DNA of 64,000 nt from Filobasidium wieringae (Eukaryota; Basidiomycota; Tremellomycetes; Filobasidiales; Filobasidiaceae): NCBI GenBank assembly GCA_001600055.1, contig BCIV01000020.1, positions 90,309 through 154,308 of the forward strand, given 5' to 3'. Under the pieces are notes generated by a model. That model had not been told where the DNA came from and made no database searches. It worked only from the letters and a program-made list of their open reading frames with translations. Position numbers and translations under genes: made by a program. Positions 35,144-47,374 of the stretch are shown here, piece by piece; position 1 is the first letter of the stretch; each line of letters opens with the position of its first letter.

Positions 35144-36878
35144 ATGAGACCAGTAGTACTTACTCGGCAGCTACAACACTTTCCATCCTATACAAGGCCA
35201 TCTCGCTCACTTTCCTTCTCAGTCTGTCACCACCTGAGTACCGCCACTTCCGCTAAACCTTCCCCACATTTACTGCCCAACTTCCCATCTTTCACTCGCA
35301 ACATGTCGTCCACTAGCACCATCCCTGAGAGAATGAAGTGTATCCTTGTGAAGGACAACAAAGGTCCCGCTGACAACCTATACATGGGGGAGGAAGAGGT
35401 CCCTAAACCCAAAGAAGGAGAAGTGCTTGTCAAGGTAGGCAGGCAATAGCAAAGTTGCTAAGTGAATCGTTTGACTAAGTTAATAAATCATGGTCACCAG
35501 ATAAAGGCGTTTGGTTTGAATCGTATGGATCTCTTGCAAAGGGAAGGCAAGTACCCTCTCCCTCCCGCTGCTAGCAAGACTATCATGGGCGTGGAGTTTT
35601 CTGGAGAAATCGTCCAGCTCGGTCAAGGGGGCGACCAGAAGAGCTCCAACGGTTCTTCATGGAAGGAAGGGGATGAGGTTTTCGGTTTAGCATATGGTGT
35701 AAGTCATTGTCATGTCCAATTCGCTAAGATATTCGTCTGATGCTTGGTTTCCTGATCATGTATACAGGGCGCATACGCGGAATACATCGCGCTTTCCTCC
35801 AAGATGATCATCCATAAGCCTGAAAGTCTGTCATTCATCGAGGCAGCAGGAGTACCAGAGAACTGGATGACCGGTGGGTCTCGATGCATCTGGGATCTGA
35901 TAATCCTTGCGTTCTGATCGAAGTATGGGCAATTTAGCATACCAAGCCTTGTTTCTCGAAGGTGGCTTGCAAAAGGGTGAGAATGTGCTGATTCACGCTG
36001 TACGTCATTTCGTTCGTTGAATCAGGGAGGGAACTCACAGCTATTATGTTATCTGATAATAGGGTGCTAGCGGGGTTGGAACAGCTGCTTGTCAGCTGGC
36101 TCGTAAGCAACGCCAGATAGTTAAAGTGCGAAACATCGTCGAAACTGAAAAGCTTTTGCGGTCGCGAAACAGGCCACTTTGGAGCCGGCAAGGTCTTTGC
36201 GACCGCCGGATCGGACGAAAAGGTCAACTTTATCGAGGACCTTACGGGAGGTGTAGCACATGCATTCAACTACCGTACTCAGAATTTCGAAGATGAGATC
36301 AAGAAAGTTGACAAAGACGGGGTGGATGTGATCATCGATTTCGTAGGGCCAAACTACTGGAACCAGGTAAGCACGCTCGGACGTCTTCGGAAAGCCTGTA
36401 CCGAATGAAGTCTCTTTTCTGCCTGATAACAGAACATCTCGCTCTTGCGTCAGGATGGTCGCATGGTCATCCTCGCTGCATTGTCCGGCGCTACGCTGCC
36501 AGAGAAATCGTCGCTTATGCCCATCCTTTTCAAGCGATTGAACATCAAGGGCTCTACCCTGAGGTCGCGTTCCCCAAATTACCAAGGAGATCTTTTGGGA
36601 CGATTCGAAAAGGAAGCTCTGCCGCACTTGGGAGGTGGTGACGCTGGTAAAGAGATGAAGGTGTCGATACATGAAGTAGGTCGTACCACTCGACCATCCT
36701 CCAAACTAGGCTGAATCATATCTTGATCAGGTCTTCCCATGGAGTAAGGTAATCGAAGCTCATAAGGAAATGGAGGCGAATAAAAACAGCGGAAAGGTTT
36801 GTGTTTACGTGGCTCATGACTGGCTTGGGGATCTCGCTGACACTGTTCCAATTGTAGATCGTATTCGAGATCAAGTGA
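35144..36878 (+). CDS. NAD(P)H quinone oxidoreductase, MDR/zeta-crystallin family
   Basis: Zinc-free medium-chain dehydrogenase that reduces quinones with NADPH. Exons give MKCILVKDNKGPADNL, IKAFGLNRMDLLQREGKYP (a family signature), MGVEFSGEIVQLG, GAYAEYIALSSKMI, FIEAAGVPENWMTAYQALF, then the Rossmann loop GASGVGTAACQLA, HFGAGKVFATAGSDEK, DGVDVIIDFVGPNYW and VSIHEVFPWSKVIEAHKEME. The last intron (GT in AAG|GTTTGT to TTGTAG) gives GKIVFEIK and a stop at 36876-36878. There are two in-frame starts. ATG 35144 gives a basic, Ser/Arg-rich 53-residue leader that looks like a mitochondrial presequence. ATG 35303 gives the cytosolic-type N-terminus MSSTSTIPERMKC. It converges on the DNA polymerase gene, 71 bp away. 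Confidence 0.9.
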
Positions 36879-36949
36879 TAAAACGCTGTAGCTACATGAA
36901 ATTTATACAGTCTTCTTCTCTCAGACTGCTCAGACTGCGTTTGCAGGGC

Positions 36950-39867
36950 TTAGCCATCAGCATTTCTAAGATCTGGTGGTACCCAGTCCAGGCCCATGAT
37001 ACGGAATATATCTCGCTCCGTCTTGGCGTGTATTTCTGTTCCTGTCCGACGGTCATGGAGGCTACCAGAGTCGAACTTCAATCCACTGTGATGCCAAATC
37101 AGATATTCGCTCTATCGTACTTATTGATCGTACATTACTCACAGCTTGTCCTCGGCATGGCGTCTACAGCGAGAGGATAGGGTTTAGAGTATTCACGTAC
37201 AGGCCGCGGTGGAGAAGAAACTTACCGGAGGTCCCTTTCGAATATCATGCTGCCAGACCAGCCCAAAACCGCCAGAGCGTATCGCTCGAAAGGAGCTACG
37301 ATCAGGTCCACTCGACGATGCAAGCGGCGTGGCTTGACTGGGTCTGGAAGCAATCTCAGTATAACAAAAGCTTTATCCAGTCCATCGAAATTATTCCCTC
37401 TTGCATTGTTATGTGTTTGTCGCTCCAGGTCTACTGCCATGGTCAATTCTAGGGGGATAGGGAATTGAGGAGACAGTTTTCCTTTCAAACCCCGCCATAC
37501 TTACGAAGCACGTGCGTAATCATCCCTATTGATACCGTACAGTAGATCAGACGCCTGCCACAACGGTTGACCAATCGTTCAGCGTACCAAGCGCTGCCAT
37601 TCTAGTCCTGAGACTTTTGAGGAGACCTTTGTCTAAACCTGGAGCAGGAGGACAGATTACTACATCCACGTCATTAGACTCCAGTTTTCCTCTTCGGAAG
37701 CCACCGGTGAGAGTCGTGTGACACCCTGGAAGTATAGCGTCAAGTTGGTCTTGAACGCACTGACCTATACTTTGCACTTCAGCGCGAGGTATCCTGACAT
37801 CCCGCGATAGTCAGTCAATGATACATCGACGATGACGATATTGACTTACTTCTGGTCTAATTCATCCTGGATCAGGATCCATTCACGGACCATCTCCGCT
37901 TTACTCATCATACCTTCTCTTCGCCTCTTTTCAGCATCCCTAGTCTTTCTTTTCCATCTATAAGTCCCGCCTCGCTGTCCAGGCGTTCCGTCTATGCCAT
38001 ATCGGATCTTTTGCTTTGCCAAAGGTACACCATCTCCGACCACTCCAGAGTCCCACTCCTGACCCTCCTTGGCTGAATAGAAGCTTGCTATATCTTCTAA
38101 GGATCGACAACCATGCGAGTCATAAAGCTCGACAGCTGTACTTGTTCCTATGGTGAAGACCGACGAGAACAGCCTTAATGTCCGAAATCGAATGTCTGCA
38201 AGGATCTTATCGGACTCTTCTATGCACCCCGTATCCAGATATTCTGCGATCTAATCTCCGGGATGGATCAACGTAGTATTTTAGATGGAGAATTGAGGCG
38301 TACTAACCCTTTCAGCAACTTTGGACCCGCATCCACTCAGTCGCAGAGCTTCGGCACCCGATGTCAGCCTCTTGGGCACCGCTAATGTTAATACGATCGA
38401 TCAATCTTAGGAAGGTAAGGCTTAAATTGACGTGTCCGTACCCTTGAGGATCTACCACGATAACAAGTCAATACCATTCATCCAGCCAACGAACTAGATC
38501 GAGACACCCACGCTCATGCTTCGCTTGTAACTCAACGTATTGGCGTTTTTCTCTTCAGGCGCATCGAATTCCCTCTTCAAATAGATCGGTTTGATTGCAG
38601 CGATCTATTGAATAGCTTGAGCTGAAGTCGCAAATCTGACCGTTGGTAATTGACTGACTATATCGTCGTTGACACAAACCAGCGGAGAGCATCGCTCGAT
38701 CGATAAATTAGGTATATCTTCGAGCTGTACATCAAAAGGCAGCGGACGCAGTGTTCGGACTCCTTCGACAACTTCCGGCTTTATCAAGTCTTGTTCAAGC
38801 TTGGATACCGATAGAATTTGGTTCGGCTGGTCAGGGTGCTCTATACCAGCGTGGCCTTTATAATCCGGTAGATCGCAAGAATAACGTTTAAGAGGCTGTT
38901 TGGGCAGTACTGGATAGATATCCTGTTGCTGAGGGAGAGCTAAAAGGCTGGACTTGCCATCGAGTCGCGATACGTCTCCTGCAACAGATATCTTTGATAC
39001 TTTTGGTTGTTTTGTCACCAAAGTAGCGGTTCTGGCGTGCGATGCCCACTCAGAAGGGCCCCGAGCCAGAGGCTGGCTATCACCGGATCGTTTCCTTTTC
39101 GTTCCAGTCCCATTTTGAACCATTTGTTTGGTAGTTTCCGTCAAGCATGCTGCTACCGCTGCAGGTTCACATACGGCCAGCTTGTTCTGGTTAAGAATCC
39201 GCTCTATCACCCGAATGGACGTATTCGCAATGCGATAAGGTTCACGATATGGTAAGGTGGGCAACTGTGCTAGAACAGCATTTGCACCTTTATCTCGACT
39301 TTCTTCTAGGTTATGAAACTCTCCAACACTAATCGGTCGTCGCCAAACCCAATCCTGCGCCGATTTCCAGACTTCATCCACCCAGTTTATATCCAAGATA
39401 TCGAGCTCGTCTACCAAAGCTTTAGTCAACAGGCGTTCCAACCGGGGGCGCCCCTTAAGTACAGTCAAGATAAGATGAGGAAAATCTAGCGGCAAAGATG
39501 AAGACCCGTATCCTCCTGTGACATCCGGTAAGGGCACCAGCTCCGCTCCTAGACCTGTGACCTTCTTGAGATAGATAGGCAGGTCCTCTTCCAGTTTAGT
39601 CGGTAAGATGTGTATTTTAAGCCCACTTAGTAGAGGTGGAAGATATTCCGGATGATCAACGGTCAAGACCTGAAGATGGGAGGTAGACGAGTCGGAGCTG
39701 TTGGTCAAGGAGGTATGTATCGTAGGATGCGGAACAGGAGGGGGCCGTATGAATCGGCCCTGAACTTCCTCAGTTGAGCCCGAACCCTTGTCCCCGACAT
39801 CTTTCGGGCCTCGCTTGACGCTGGCAGTGTTTGATCGGCGAACTGAGAGTCTGAAGCTTTGGGACAT
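36950..39867 (-). CDS. POL4: Family X DNA polymerase, Pol mu/Pol4 type, with BRCT domain
   Basis: Repair polymerase used in end joining. The first exon (39867-38605) starts MSQSFRLSVRRS and contains an N-terminal BRCT domain (roughly residues 80-170: LLSGLKIHILPTKLE, LDINWVDEVWKSAQ) and a Ser/Pro-rich linker. Downstream exons give the helix-hairpin-helix pieces LSGCGSKVAERIAEYLDTG and LFSSVFTIGTSTAVELYD. The palm carries LTGGFRRGKLESNDVDVVI, with two catalytic Asp in DVDVV, and RRVDLIVAPFERYALAVLGWSGS, with the third Asp. The GW-x-GS form is typical of Pol mu and TdT rather than Pol lambda. The last exon gives TERDIFRIMGLDWVPPDLRNADG, then a stop at 36950-36952. About seven introns. Confidence 0.92.
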
Positions 39868-40140
39868 GTTACGCGCAGTCCATGCTGGGGAATGTCAACT
39901 TGAGTCGAAGCCGTGCCAGATATGCACTCAGTATTCTCCCAGGAGTCGGCTCTAAACGGTTAAGTTATCTCGGTAGAGCGACTTGAGCTACCTGCGTTAT
40001 GTCAAGCAAGTATCGGTAATCTACGCGGGAGATGGGATCGATGTCATGTATTGTGCAAGCCGGGATAAGATGAGCACACCACACTACGCTAACTTTACTG
40101 TAAGCACGTCTACAATCGCCGCGCATATATCCCGCTCCAA
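39868..40140. promoter_or_regulatory. Region between POL4 start and ROK1 end
   Basis: About 270 bp, both neighbours on the minus strand. It should hold the POL4 promoter and the downstream end of the helicase gene. No gene or motif recognised. Confidence 0.4.
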
Positions 40141-42307
40141 TCATTCGCTCAAATCGACTTCCGCTGCTTCCTGAGGCTTGCCCCCACTCTGCTTGCTTTG
40201 GACTTGCTTTCTTTTGATGGACGCTTCGATCATAGCACTGGGGTAAGAAAGAGCAAAATATGGGTCAATCTCGTGGAGTCGACATCCATTTCACTTATTC
40301 GCTTTGCTTACCGTCTGTTCTTGGCATCTTTCCTGGCGAGATTCTTTCCTGCGCCTCCAATGTCCTTCCTTTCTACTGGCTTTTTCCTACGCTCTTTTTT
40401 CAAAGACTTAGAGGGTTTTGGCAGATCAAGCATCCACGGTTCTACTTTACAGCCCGAAGTCTTCATTACGTTTGCGATCCTGTGAGAACGAGCCAAACAA
40501 CGTTTCCGCTCAGGGAGGGGATGCGAAGGGACGGTCAAAGCGACTTACGTCCTCAAGTAGGGGCCATCTTCCAAAGTGAAATATGTAATAGCAGAGCCGG
40601 TACGTCCTGCCCTTCCAGCTCGTCCGATACGATGTACATATGAACCGACCGTTTGAGGAAAGTCTGGAATGAAGAGAGCTGAGCCTAAGCACTGAAGCTG
40701 TTGAAAAGTCAGATTGTGCTCACCATAATTCACAACGACTTCGATGCCTTTGAAGTCTAACCCTCTAGCCATTAATTCCGTAACGACCAGCATCCACAGG
40801 TGTCCCTCTCGAAATTCTCGGACCGTTTTCTCTCTCTCAGCCTTACTTTTCTCGCCGTGTACGGTTCCGACCCTCATTCCATCCATGATCAATTCCTGAT
40901 ATAACTCGTTCGCTCGCTCTATAGATTGAACGAAGATCAAGACTGGTGCAGGCAGATTTCCAGCAGCAATGTCATTTCGTAGAGCAAGTAACTTTCCCGT
41001 TTCCGACCCGCAAAACTGCAATCGCTGTGTGACAGTCGCAGATGGTGCATCCCTGAGAAGACGAATCAGTATCGTCAGATAGATCGATGTCCTTGCACGT
41101 TTGCTGACTTACTTCAACCCAACCACTATACGCACACCCTCATCTCGTAGCCAGGTTCGAGCCAAAGCTTCAGGTCCAGCTTCCATCGTTGCACTCAACA
41201 TCGCCTTTTGCGCTTTTGTATGCGTGTGACCATTGATGATCGGCTCGACCTGGGGCAGGAAGTCTGGTCCGATTAGTCGATCAGCTTCGTCCAAGATGAG
41301 ATATCTGGTCCTAAGGTATGTATATTGATCAGTAATTTAGTTAGAACATCGGATTTGAGGGACTTACCTGTTCATGTTGACCTTTCCCGCCTCTACCAGT
41401 GCGTGCAACCTCTCCGGCGTTGCCACAAGAACGTCGATGCCGAGCTGTTTGTCTTGTCCAGAAGCGACTACCGCAGCTTCCGTAGATTTGTCTAGTAACA
41501 AGTTTCTCCAAGAACCTTCCCCAAATAGTTTCTGGACTTCTCCATAGATTTGAAGAGCCAACTCATGTGTCGGTACAATGATCATGGACCTGATCCCCTG
41601 CTCTCCCGCATCGACCGCTTTTCCTTTTCTATGCGCATTGTATCCTTTTCTTGCGGGTTCGTTCAGCTTCAAAGCAAGCGGCAGCAAGTACGACAAAGTC
41701 TTTCCAGATCCGGTGGGAGCGATGACCAAGACGTCACGTTGCTCTTTAGCCAAGAAAGCGCCGGCGACAGCTCCTTGTACTCCCCACAATTGAACCACCC
41801 TCGACTTTTTCAAGTTACGCAAGAGCGAAGCATGCGTAGATGGAATCAAGTTGTCGAACGAAGTGAAAGATTGTGGGAGTGGCTCCGGTCCCGATAGCGA
41901 TATTTTTTGAGTTGGGGGAGCAACAGATGGTTGGGGGATGTGGTCAACCGTATCTTCGTCCGAGTCGTCCGAGTCATCTGAAGACTGATGTTCTACCTCA
42001 CGAGCTCTACTCGGTTTCTTCAATGTCACCTTGGCATTGGAACTAGGTCCCGCGGCCGATGAACTTCCAAAGAAGTCCAGAGACGCTGGCAAAGCGGCTG
42101 TTGCTTCTGTAACACTCGTATTCTTTTTCGACTTTTTGCTGGCCACAGGCTAAAAGGAGCGTATAGCGGTAAGCCAAGCCCTACGACATGAAGCGCCGTA
42201 AATACTACCTTTGAGCCGTTATCGAATAAATCGAAATCCCTCTTAAACTTTTGCTTGTTGAAATGGGCACCTCCCATGGAGAGCAATTGAAAGGCTGAAG
42301 AAGCCAT
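40141..42307 (-). CDS. ROK1: DEAD-box RNA helicase, ribosome biogenesis
   Basis: Orthologue of yeast Rok1/human DDX52, a nucleolar helicase for 18S rRNA processing. Exon 1 starts at ATG 42307 ([18 protein letters not shown]). After an intron, a Lys/Ser-rich acidic segment leads into the core. Motif Q region TSFDNLIPS, motif I APTGSGKT, Ia PTHELALQ, Ib TPERL, motif II DEADR, motif [17 protein letters not shown], motif V ARGLDF and motif [10 protein letters not shown] are all present. The insertion between VVNYG and [11 protein letters not shown] is an intron. The C-terminus is Lys-rich and ends in EVDLSE with stop at 40141-40143. Five or six introns. Confidence 0.94.
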
Positions 42308-42673
42308 GACTTATGAATCGTTATTAACCTCTTGAAGAAGCGATACTTGTGAAGGATCCGATTTTGTCTTTTAGATTCCCACTACGCCAATAATGTTGGT
42401 TTGTGGTCCTGTCTACTTTTCGATACCTTGCACATTTGCAGATAGCTCACCGCTGGGTTCAGTTCCCCGAGCGGGAATTCCCTCTCAACCAACTTTCGAA
42501 ATCTTGAGCGTAGACTTCTCGACCGCATGGTCTTCTATCAAACCTCATAAAATCAAATGAGCAGCTTGAGCATCTAAACGAGTACACCGATCACATGGAA
42601 TACATAAGTCTTATTTGTAATACAGCCACATCACTAGTCCTGCAGCTAGATACCCTGTACGTTATCGTTTTTA
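42308..42673. promoter_or_regulatory. Region between ROK1 start and kinase end
   Basis: About 365 bp with no supported gene; both neighbours are on the minus strand. It should hold the ROK1 promoter. Confidence 0.4.
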
Positions 42674-44217
42674 TCAGTCGGGAACACCATTCATCGTGAT
42701 TTGCCTCGCAACGAGATCTTCCGGCTTCAAGGTCGTTGCCGGGCGAATTGGTTCTCTCTGTTCCGCAGGTTCGGCTTCGCTGGAACTGTGGTGAGCTTCT
42801 CCTCCACTTCTTCGTCCAAGAGTATCCGTCGAGCCCTGAGCAAGCCACTAGAAAGGAGTATATCAGCCAGGTATGTATGCCTAAGAGAAGCATTCGCCCT
42901 AGACTTACTGGATGTGACATCGCACGGACGGATCCGGGCCGTACACGAGGATCGCGCTGCGTTAAGTAGCTTACGAAAGCTTTAGCTAGACAGGATAGGA
43001 CAATCACTCTATGCTGATTTCTGCTAATTCGGTTGTACGTACCTTCCTCTGAAACCCCCTCGAATGGCTTCTCCTTGAACCGGATGTCAGCCTTTGTTGA
43101 TTCTCTTATCAAATCCGTATATTGATTTGAGTACCACGGACTTGACGCAGACAATCTGAAGACAATCGCAGGCTCAACGCTTGAGTCCAAGCCAATTTCG
43201 TGACTAGAGTGCGTGATACTCACAGATTGTAGGCAATGACGCCTACACCGAAAACATCTTGGTTCCTGCCATATCCTGTTCTAGTAAACACTTCGGGTGC
43301 TGCGTAACCCGGGGTCCCTGCGACTTCGGTTTGATTCAAGTGATCGTGCTCTTCGTCATAGTCTTCCAACACCTATTATGAACCACAACTCTCTTTGTCA
43401 ATTAACGCTGAGCGAGAGTGCGATCCGATGACTGACTTTTGCGATCCCGAAATCTATCAATACAACGTCGTCTATGTCCGACTCGTTTGTCCGGTATATA
43501 AAATTATCAGGCTTGATATCCCGGTGGATGATCCCATGTCGATGCACGTAGGCTAAAGTATCCTGGAGACCCGGACGTAAACCATCAGCTCGACATTGAG
43601 ACCACGATAGCAAGTTATATAGACGGACCAAGATGCGGAGCATTATTCGCCGTACCGCTTCCTCCGTGAACCGGCCTTTTCGATTTAATTGCTCGAGAAG
43701 CTCGCCACCCGTCAGTAGCGGGAAAACTAGATAATATTTGCTGGCGGATTCGAACCAACTGTAGGGAATTGTACGGTCATCATGAGTGAGATCGGCTTGG
43801 AAGGCCGCAGAACAAAACTTACTCTAAAACGTAGCCTGAAACGCGACCGATAAATTCCGGGTCAAAAATAGTTGAGTCGTTCTCGCCAAGCTGGCTTACA
43901 AATATTTTCGTTCGTATTGATTCTATCAAACCCTCTATCAAATGCATGCACCGCTCAAGACTGTGTGCACGCAATCGGGACCTCGATCGCACTCACGTTG
44001 ATATGATTTTCAGGTATTCAGAATGCTCCTTTATCGCATCTTTCTTGACTACCTTCACAGCGACGCACATGCCTCCCCTGGTTTTCCATGTGGCCTTGAG
44101 GACTTGACTATACCCTCCTTCACCGATTGGAGGGGTTCCCGAAGGTCCAAAGTCATACTCTCGTTTCTTATTGTGCGTGTGGGAATGGGAGTATTGTCGG
44201 AACAGATGATGTAGCAT
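42674..44217 (-). CDS. Serine/threonine protein kinase, CaMK-like
   Basis: A complete small protein kinase. Exon 1 starts at ATG 44217 and carries the glycine loop [15 protein letters not shown] and VAVKVVKK with the ATP-binding Lys. Later exons give [48 protein letters not shown] (catalytic loop HRDIKPDN), [11 protein letters not shown] (DFG), [41 protein letters not shown] and [17 protein letters not shown]. The last exon gives HPWL and a disordered tail ending TMNGVPD at 42674. All catalytic residues are present. The tail has no recognised calmodulin-binding motif, so CaMK-like refers only to the kinase domain. About seven introns. Confidence 0.88.
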
Positions 44218-44659
44218 GATGCTGCTGATGATACGCTAAGCGGAGAAGTTGGCTTGATTATCCTTGCCTATATCTGTCATCTGTATCATCCATCTGTAAT
44301 CTGTAAAGTCAGATGAAGACGCCTGTGATATATCTGTGATATGCTGGAAGGGCTGAGATGCCCGGTTTATCTGGTGAGTGATCCCATGCGAGCGAGATGA
44401 GGGACGATCACCGGGAACTCTGAAAGCCTCCACTTCTGCTTTTGGATTCTCGTCGATCCCGCCATCAGGAAAATCGCATAGATCTATGCGTTACGACTCG
44501 TCATCCTACCCGAAATCGCATGACAATAATGAGTCATAACGCATGAACGAACTGCTCATCTCAATCGCTCATCGCCCAAACCTGACCTTCTCGCATCTCC
44601 ATAGCTCACAGGAGACTACGAACCTTACAAGGAGATAATTGAGACTAAAACCACCCGTC
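44218..44659. promoter_or_regulatory. Divergent promoter, kinase and rhomboid gene
   Basis: About 440 bp between divergent start codons, with no supported gene. The left part has several short repeats of the word ATCTGT(A/C)ATC (44275-44340). Confidence 0.45.
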
Positions 44660-46153
44660 ATGTCGACAACGGGTCTCTGGAATCCCTGTGTCCGTTCCAC
44701 GGTCTTTCGACGGAACCTTTCCGCGTCGTCGTCTACACGAAACTTCAGCATATCGAAACGCACCTTACGACCAAGACTTCCGGTAGGCAAGATCGAACCT
44801 AAAAGGGTTTACGTAGAACGGCCTGCCGAATATTCCATTCCCAACGATGCAACTCGTACCCGATCTATATGGAGACCAATCCTCGTGAGCGTTCCATGGC
44901 TTGATGCCTGTACCGCTAGATTCGGGCCTGACTATCGAGAAACATCAGTTCGCAACCTCCCTTTCCGCAGCTGCATATCTAGGCGCAGCGGCTTATACGA
45001 ACGAGGATACAAACACTTGGTCTGACAGACTTGGAATGGGTTCTTGGTGGAGAAGGGGGAGCGACCTGCCTACAGACGACGAGATCAAACGAGCGAAGAC
45101 TTTACAAACCGCAAAGGTATGTCCTACTCGTCAATCGGAATGAGGTTTATCGAGGCTGGTACTGACGTTTGTTGATATAGCGACTGCAAGATAACCTTAA
45201 CGCATTACTCAGAAATATACAAAGCTTGCCTGAATCCCTACAAGTCCCCATAACCAGAGTTTACATTTCAGTCTCTGAGGCCTACCTTCATACCCCGTCA
45301 GCTCAACTGGCTTGTCTCGGTATTATTGGGTTCAACGGGCTCGTTTTTCTTGCGTGGAGAATACCACGACTTGAACCGCTGATGCGACGTTACTTCATGC
45401 ACTGGCCGGTCGGACAGAACCACCGAGTGGTAACTCTCGCCACGAGCGTTTTCAGCCATCAGTCGCTCGCTCATTACGCATTCAACTCGATCGCCCTCTA
45501 TTCCTTTGGAGCCGCCGCATACCAGTACCTATCTAGACCCAATGTTCAGGATATCGATGCCCTCTCTTCCGACTCGTGGTTTGGATTTGATCATGGCCCA
45601 TACTTGGGAACCTCTACTACGACCCCTCATTTCCTCGCCTTCTTCCTTGCTGCCGGGCTCTTCTCCTCCCTTTCGTCTCACCTTAACACCGTCCTCTTCC
45701 GTCTTCCCCGACTCATCCGTGACCTTTCGAACGCAGCCAGGGTATCCAGTACTTCTGCATTAGCGGCTCATTCGGCAGTCTTGCCTTCCTTGGGAGCAAG
45801 CGGTGCCATCTACGCGACCTTGACCATGACCAGCCTGGCTTTCCCTGAAGCCAGCGTCAGTCTGATCTTTCTGCCGTTTGTACCGATCAAGATCGGGTAT
45901 GGAGTGGCGGGAATGATCGCGGTAGATGCATTGGGGTTGATAAGGGGTTGGAGGTGAGTTGGCATGTTCAGCTTGGGAGGGGGTTTTGATGTTGACGCCA
46001 TATGCTATCTTCACTTTGTACAGAATGTTCGACCATGTGGCTCATCTGGCAGGTGCGGCGTTCGGGTTCGTTTACTACTCGATCGGTAAAGACGTCTGGA
46101 CGTGGATCCGGATCCAGCTCGGAGCGAAAGAGAGGAGGGTTCGGTTGGATTGA
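44660..46153 (+). CDS. PCP1: Mitochondrial rhomboid serine protease
   Basis: Intramembrane protease of the Pcp1/PARL group, which processes mitochondrial inner-membrane substrates. It starts at ATG 44660 with a basic, Ser/Arg-rich presequence (FRRNLSASSSTRNFS). An intron after RSIWRPIL, then AAAYLGAAAY, then another intron, lead to the main exon. The rhomboid core has PVGQNHRVVTLATSVFSHQSLAHYAFNS, the catalytic Ser in SLGASGAIYATLT and, after the last intron (about 45954-46021), the catalytic His in FDHVAHLAGAAFGFVYY. Several hydrophobic helices lie between. The acceptor of the first intron is ambiguous. Stop at 46153. It converges with YAE1, 84 bp away. Confidence 0.93.
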
Positions 46154-46237
46154 GGTTGAGGTTGAGGGTATCATAATCATTGCATTATACTGTATCGAAC
46201 AACATCCCGCTCTATAGCATCACGCTGAGAAACCCTT

Positions 46238-46774
46238 TCAAGCGAGGCCAGCTGCAGCTTGCAAGGATCTCAGTCGGTCCTCCAGAGAGCTCAAGAGCTC
46301 TCCCTCTCGTTGACTGTATGAGGCAGTCTTCGTCAGACCGTCCATTATGGAGATCAAATCTTCCATCTCCTGTCCAGCCCTGATTGGTTCCTCGTGATCT
46401 CCTTCCATGTGTTCCTTTGCATGCTCTAAAGCTTCCTGATCCACGGGCAATACGTCCGAAGCCTTGACCTTGCCCAGAACCGCGATGAACGCTCGGATCT
46501 CTTGCACCAGATCGTCTCGAGATCCAACAGCAAAGGCTAGTAGCCCTGCGGCGCTTCCCCTGATGTTACCGAGTCTCCTCACCCAGGGGACGGAAGTCGC
46601 GAAAGACTGGTCGAACCCTTCTTGGAGGGAGGATAGTTTACCTTCCGAGATCCCCTCCCGATAGCCTACGTCGCTGTATCGAGTCGTCATACGTTCCCAA
46701 TTCTGCTCGACCATGGGATCCGAGGCTCCTCCGGGAGCTGTATGCGTGTCATCGTTCAACCAATCTTCGTCCAT
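46238..46774 (-). CDS. YAE1: Yae1-type iron-sulfur protein assembly adaptor
   Basis: Small protein with the Yae1/Lto1 deca-GX3 region, which in yeast works with Lto1 to deliver the Fe-S cluster to the ribosome-recycling factor Rli1. It starts at ATG 46774 (MDEDWLNDD, the acidic Trp-containing start usual for the family). The conserved segment is WERMTTRYSDVGYREGISEG continued by KLSSLQEGFDQSF, then RGSAAGLLAFAVG. The frame is open upstream to about 46927 but without ATG, so a further 5' exon is possible. The C-terminal half is helical and less conserved. 178 residues. Confidence 0.8.
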   Translation of the reverse strand: MDEDWLNDDTHTAPGGASDPMVEQNWERMTTRYSDVGYREGISEGKLSSLQEGFDQSFATSVPWVRRLGNIRGSAAGLLAFAVGSRDDLVQEIRAFIAVLGKVKASDVLPVDQEALEHAKEHMEGDHEEPIRAGQEMEDLISIMDGLTKTASYSQREGELLSSLEDRLRSLQAAAGLA

Positions 46775-47374
46775 TTCGCACTGCGGGTCGGACTTCAGTA
46801 TCGATCGATCCGATACGAACTTCAAGAGGGGACGTACGTTTCGTGGGTGTTTGACGGTGGACGGGTACGCTGAGTCGACTGCTTTGATCCTGTGAGGGGG
46901 AGACTCGATGGGACTGACTGCACTCAAAGCGCTGCAAAAGAGGTTGTCATTCGGCTGCTGATTTTAGTAAAGATGACGATTACGTAATCACGGAAACGCC
47001 GAGGTAACCCCCGTTCAGGCATCGTCTCAGCGTCCCAGCGGTCCACCACGTCCTGCCTCCAAGAACATCACTCTCATGTCCAGGGAGCATCGCGTCGATC
47101 GGTACGAGACATGCTATGAAATGATCGGTACCCAACTAACTCTACATGGCTATATCTATGCGTGCAGGTCGAGATCTATGTATATATGCGTGCGGGGCGT
47201 GGCGTGGTGTGCCGTGGCGTGCGTGCTTGTGCTTGTGTGTCTCGTCAACGTGGGGTCATGAATACATCCTTATCGATGTCTGGTCGTATCTTACGGATCG
47301 TGATGGCCAAAAACAAAAAGAGCAATCCGATCGCAGTCTCGGCGAGCGTTTGCGTAGGACCGGGCCGCCTTCGA
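46775..47374. promoter_or_regulatory. Region between YAE1 start and MTQ2-fusion end
   Basis: About 600 bp; both neighbours are on the minus strand. The part near 46775-46927 is an open frame continuing YAE1 upstream and may be 5' leader or exon. A strongly G/T-rich patch (GTGGCGTGGTGTGCCGTGGC-like words) lies at about 47190-47260. No gene supported. Confidence 0.4.
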
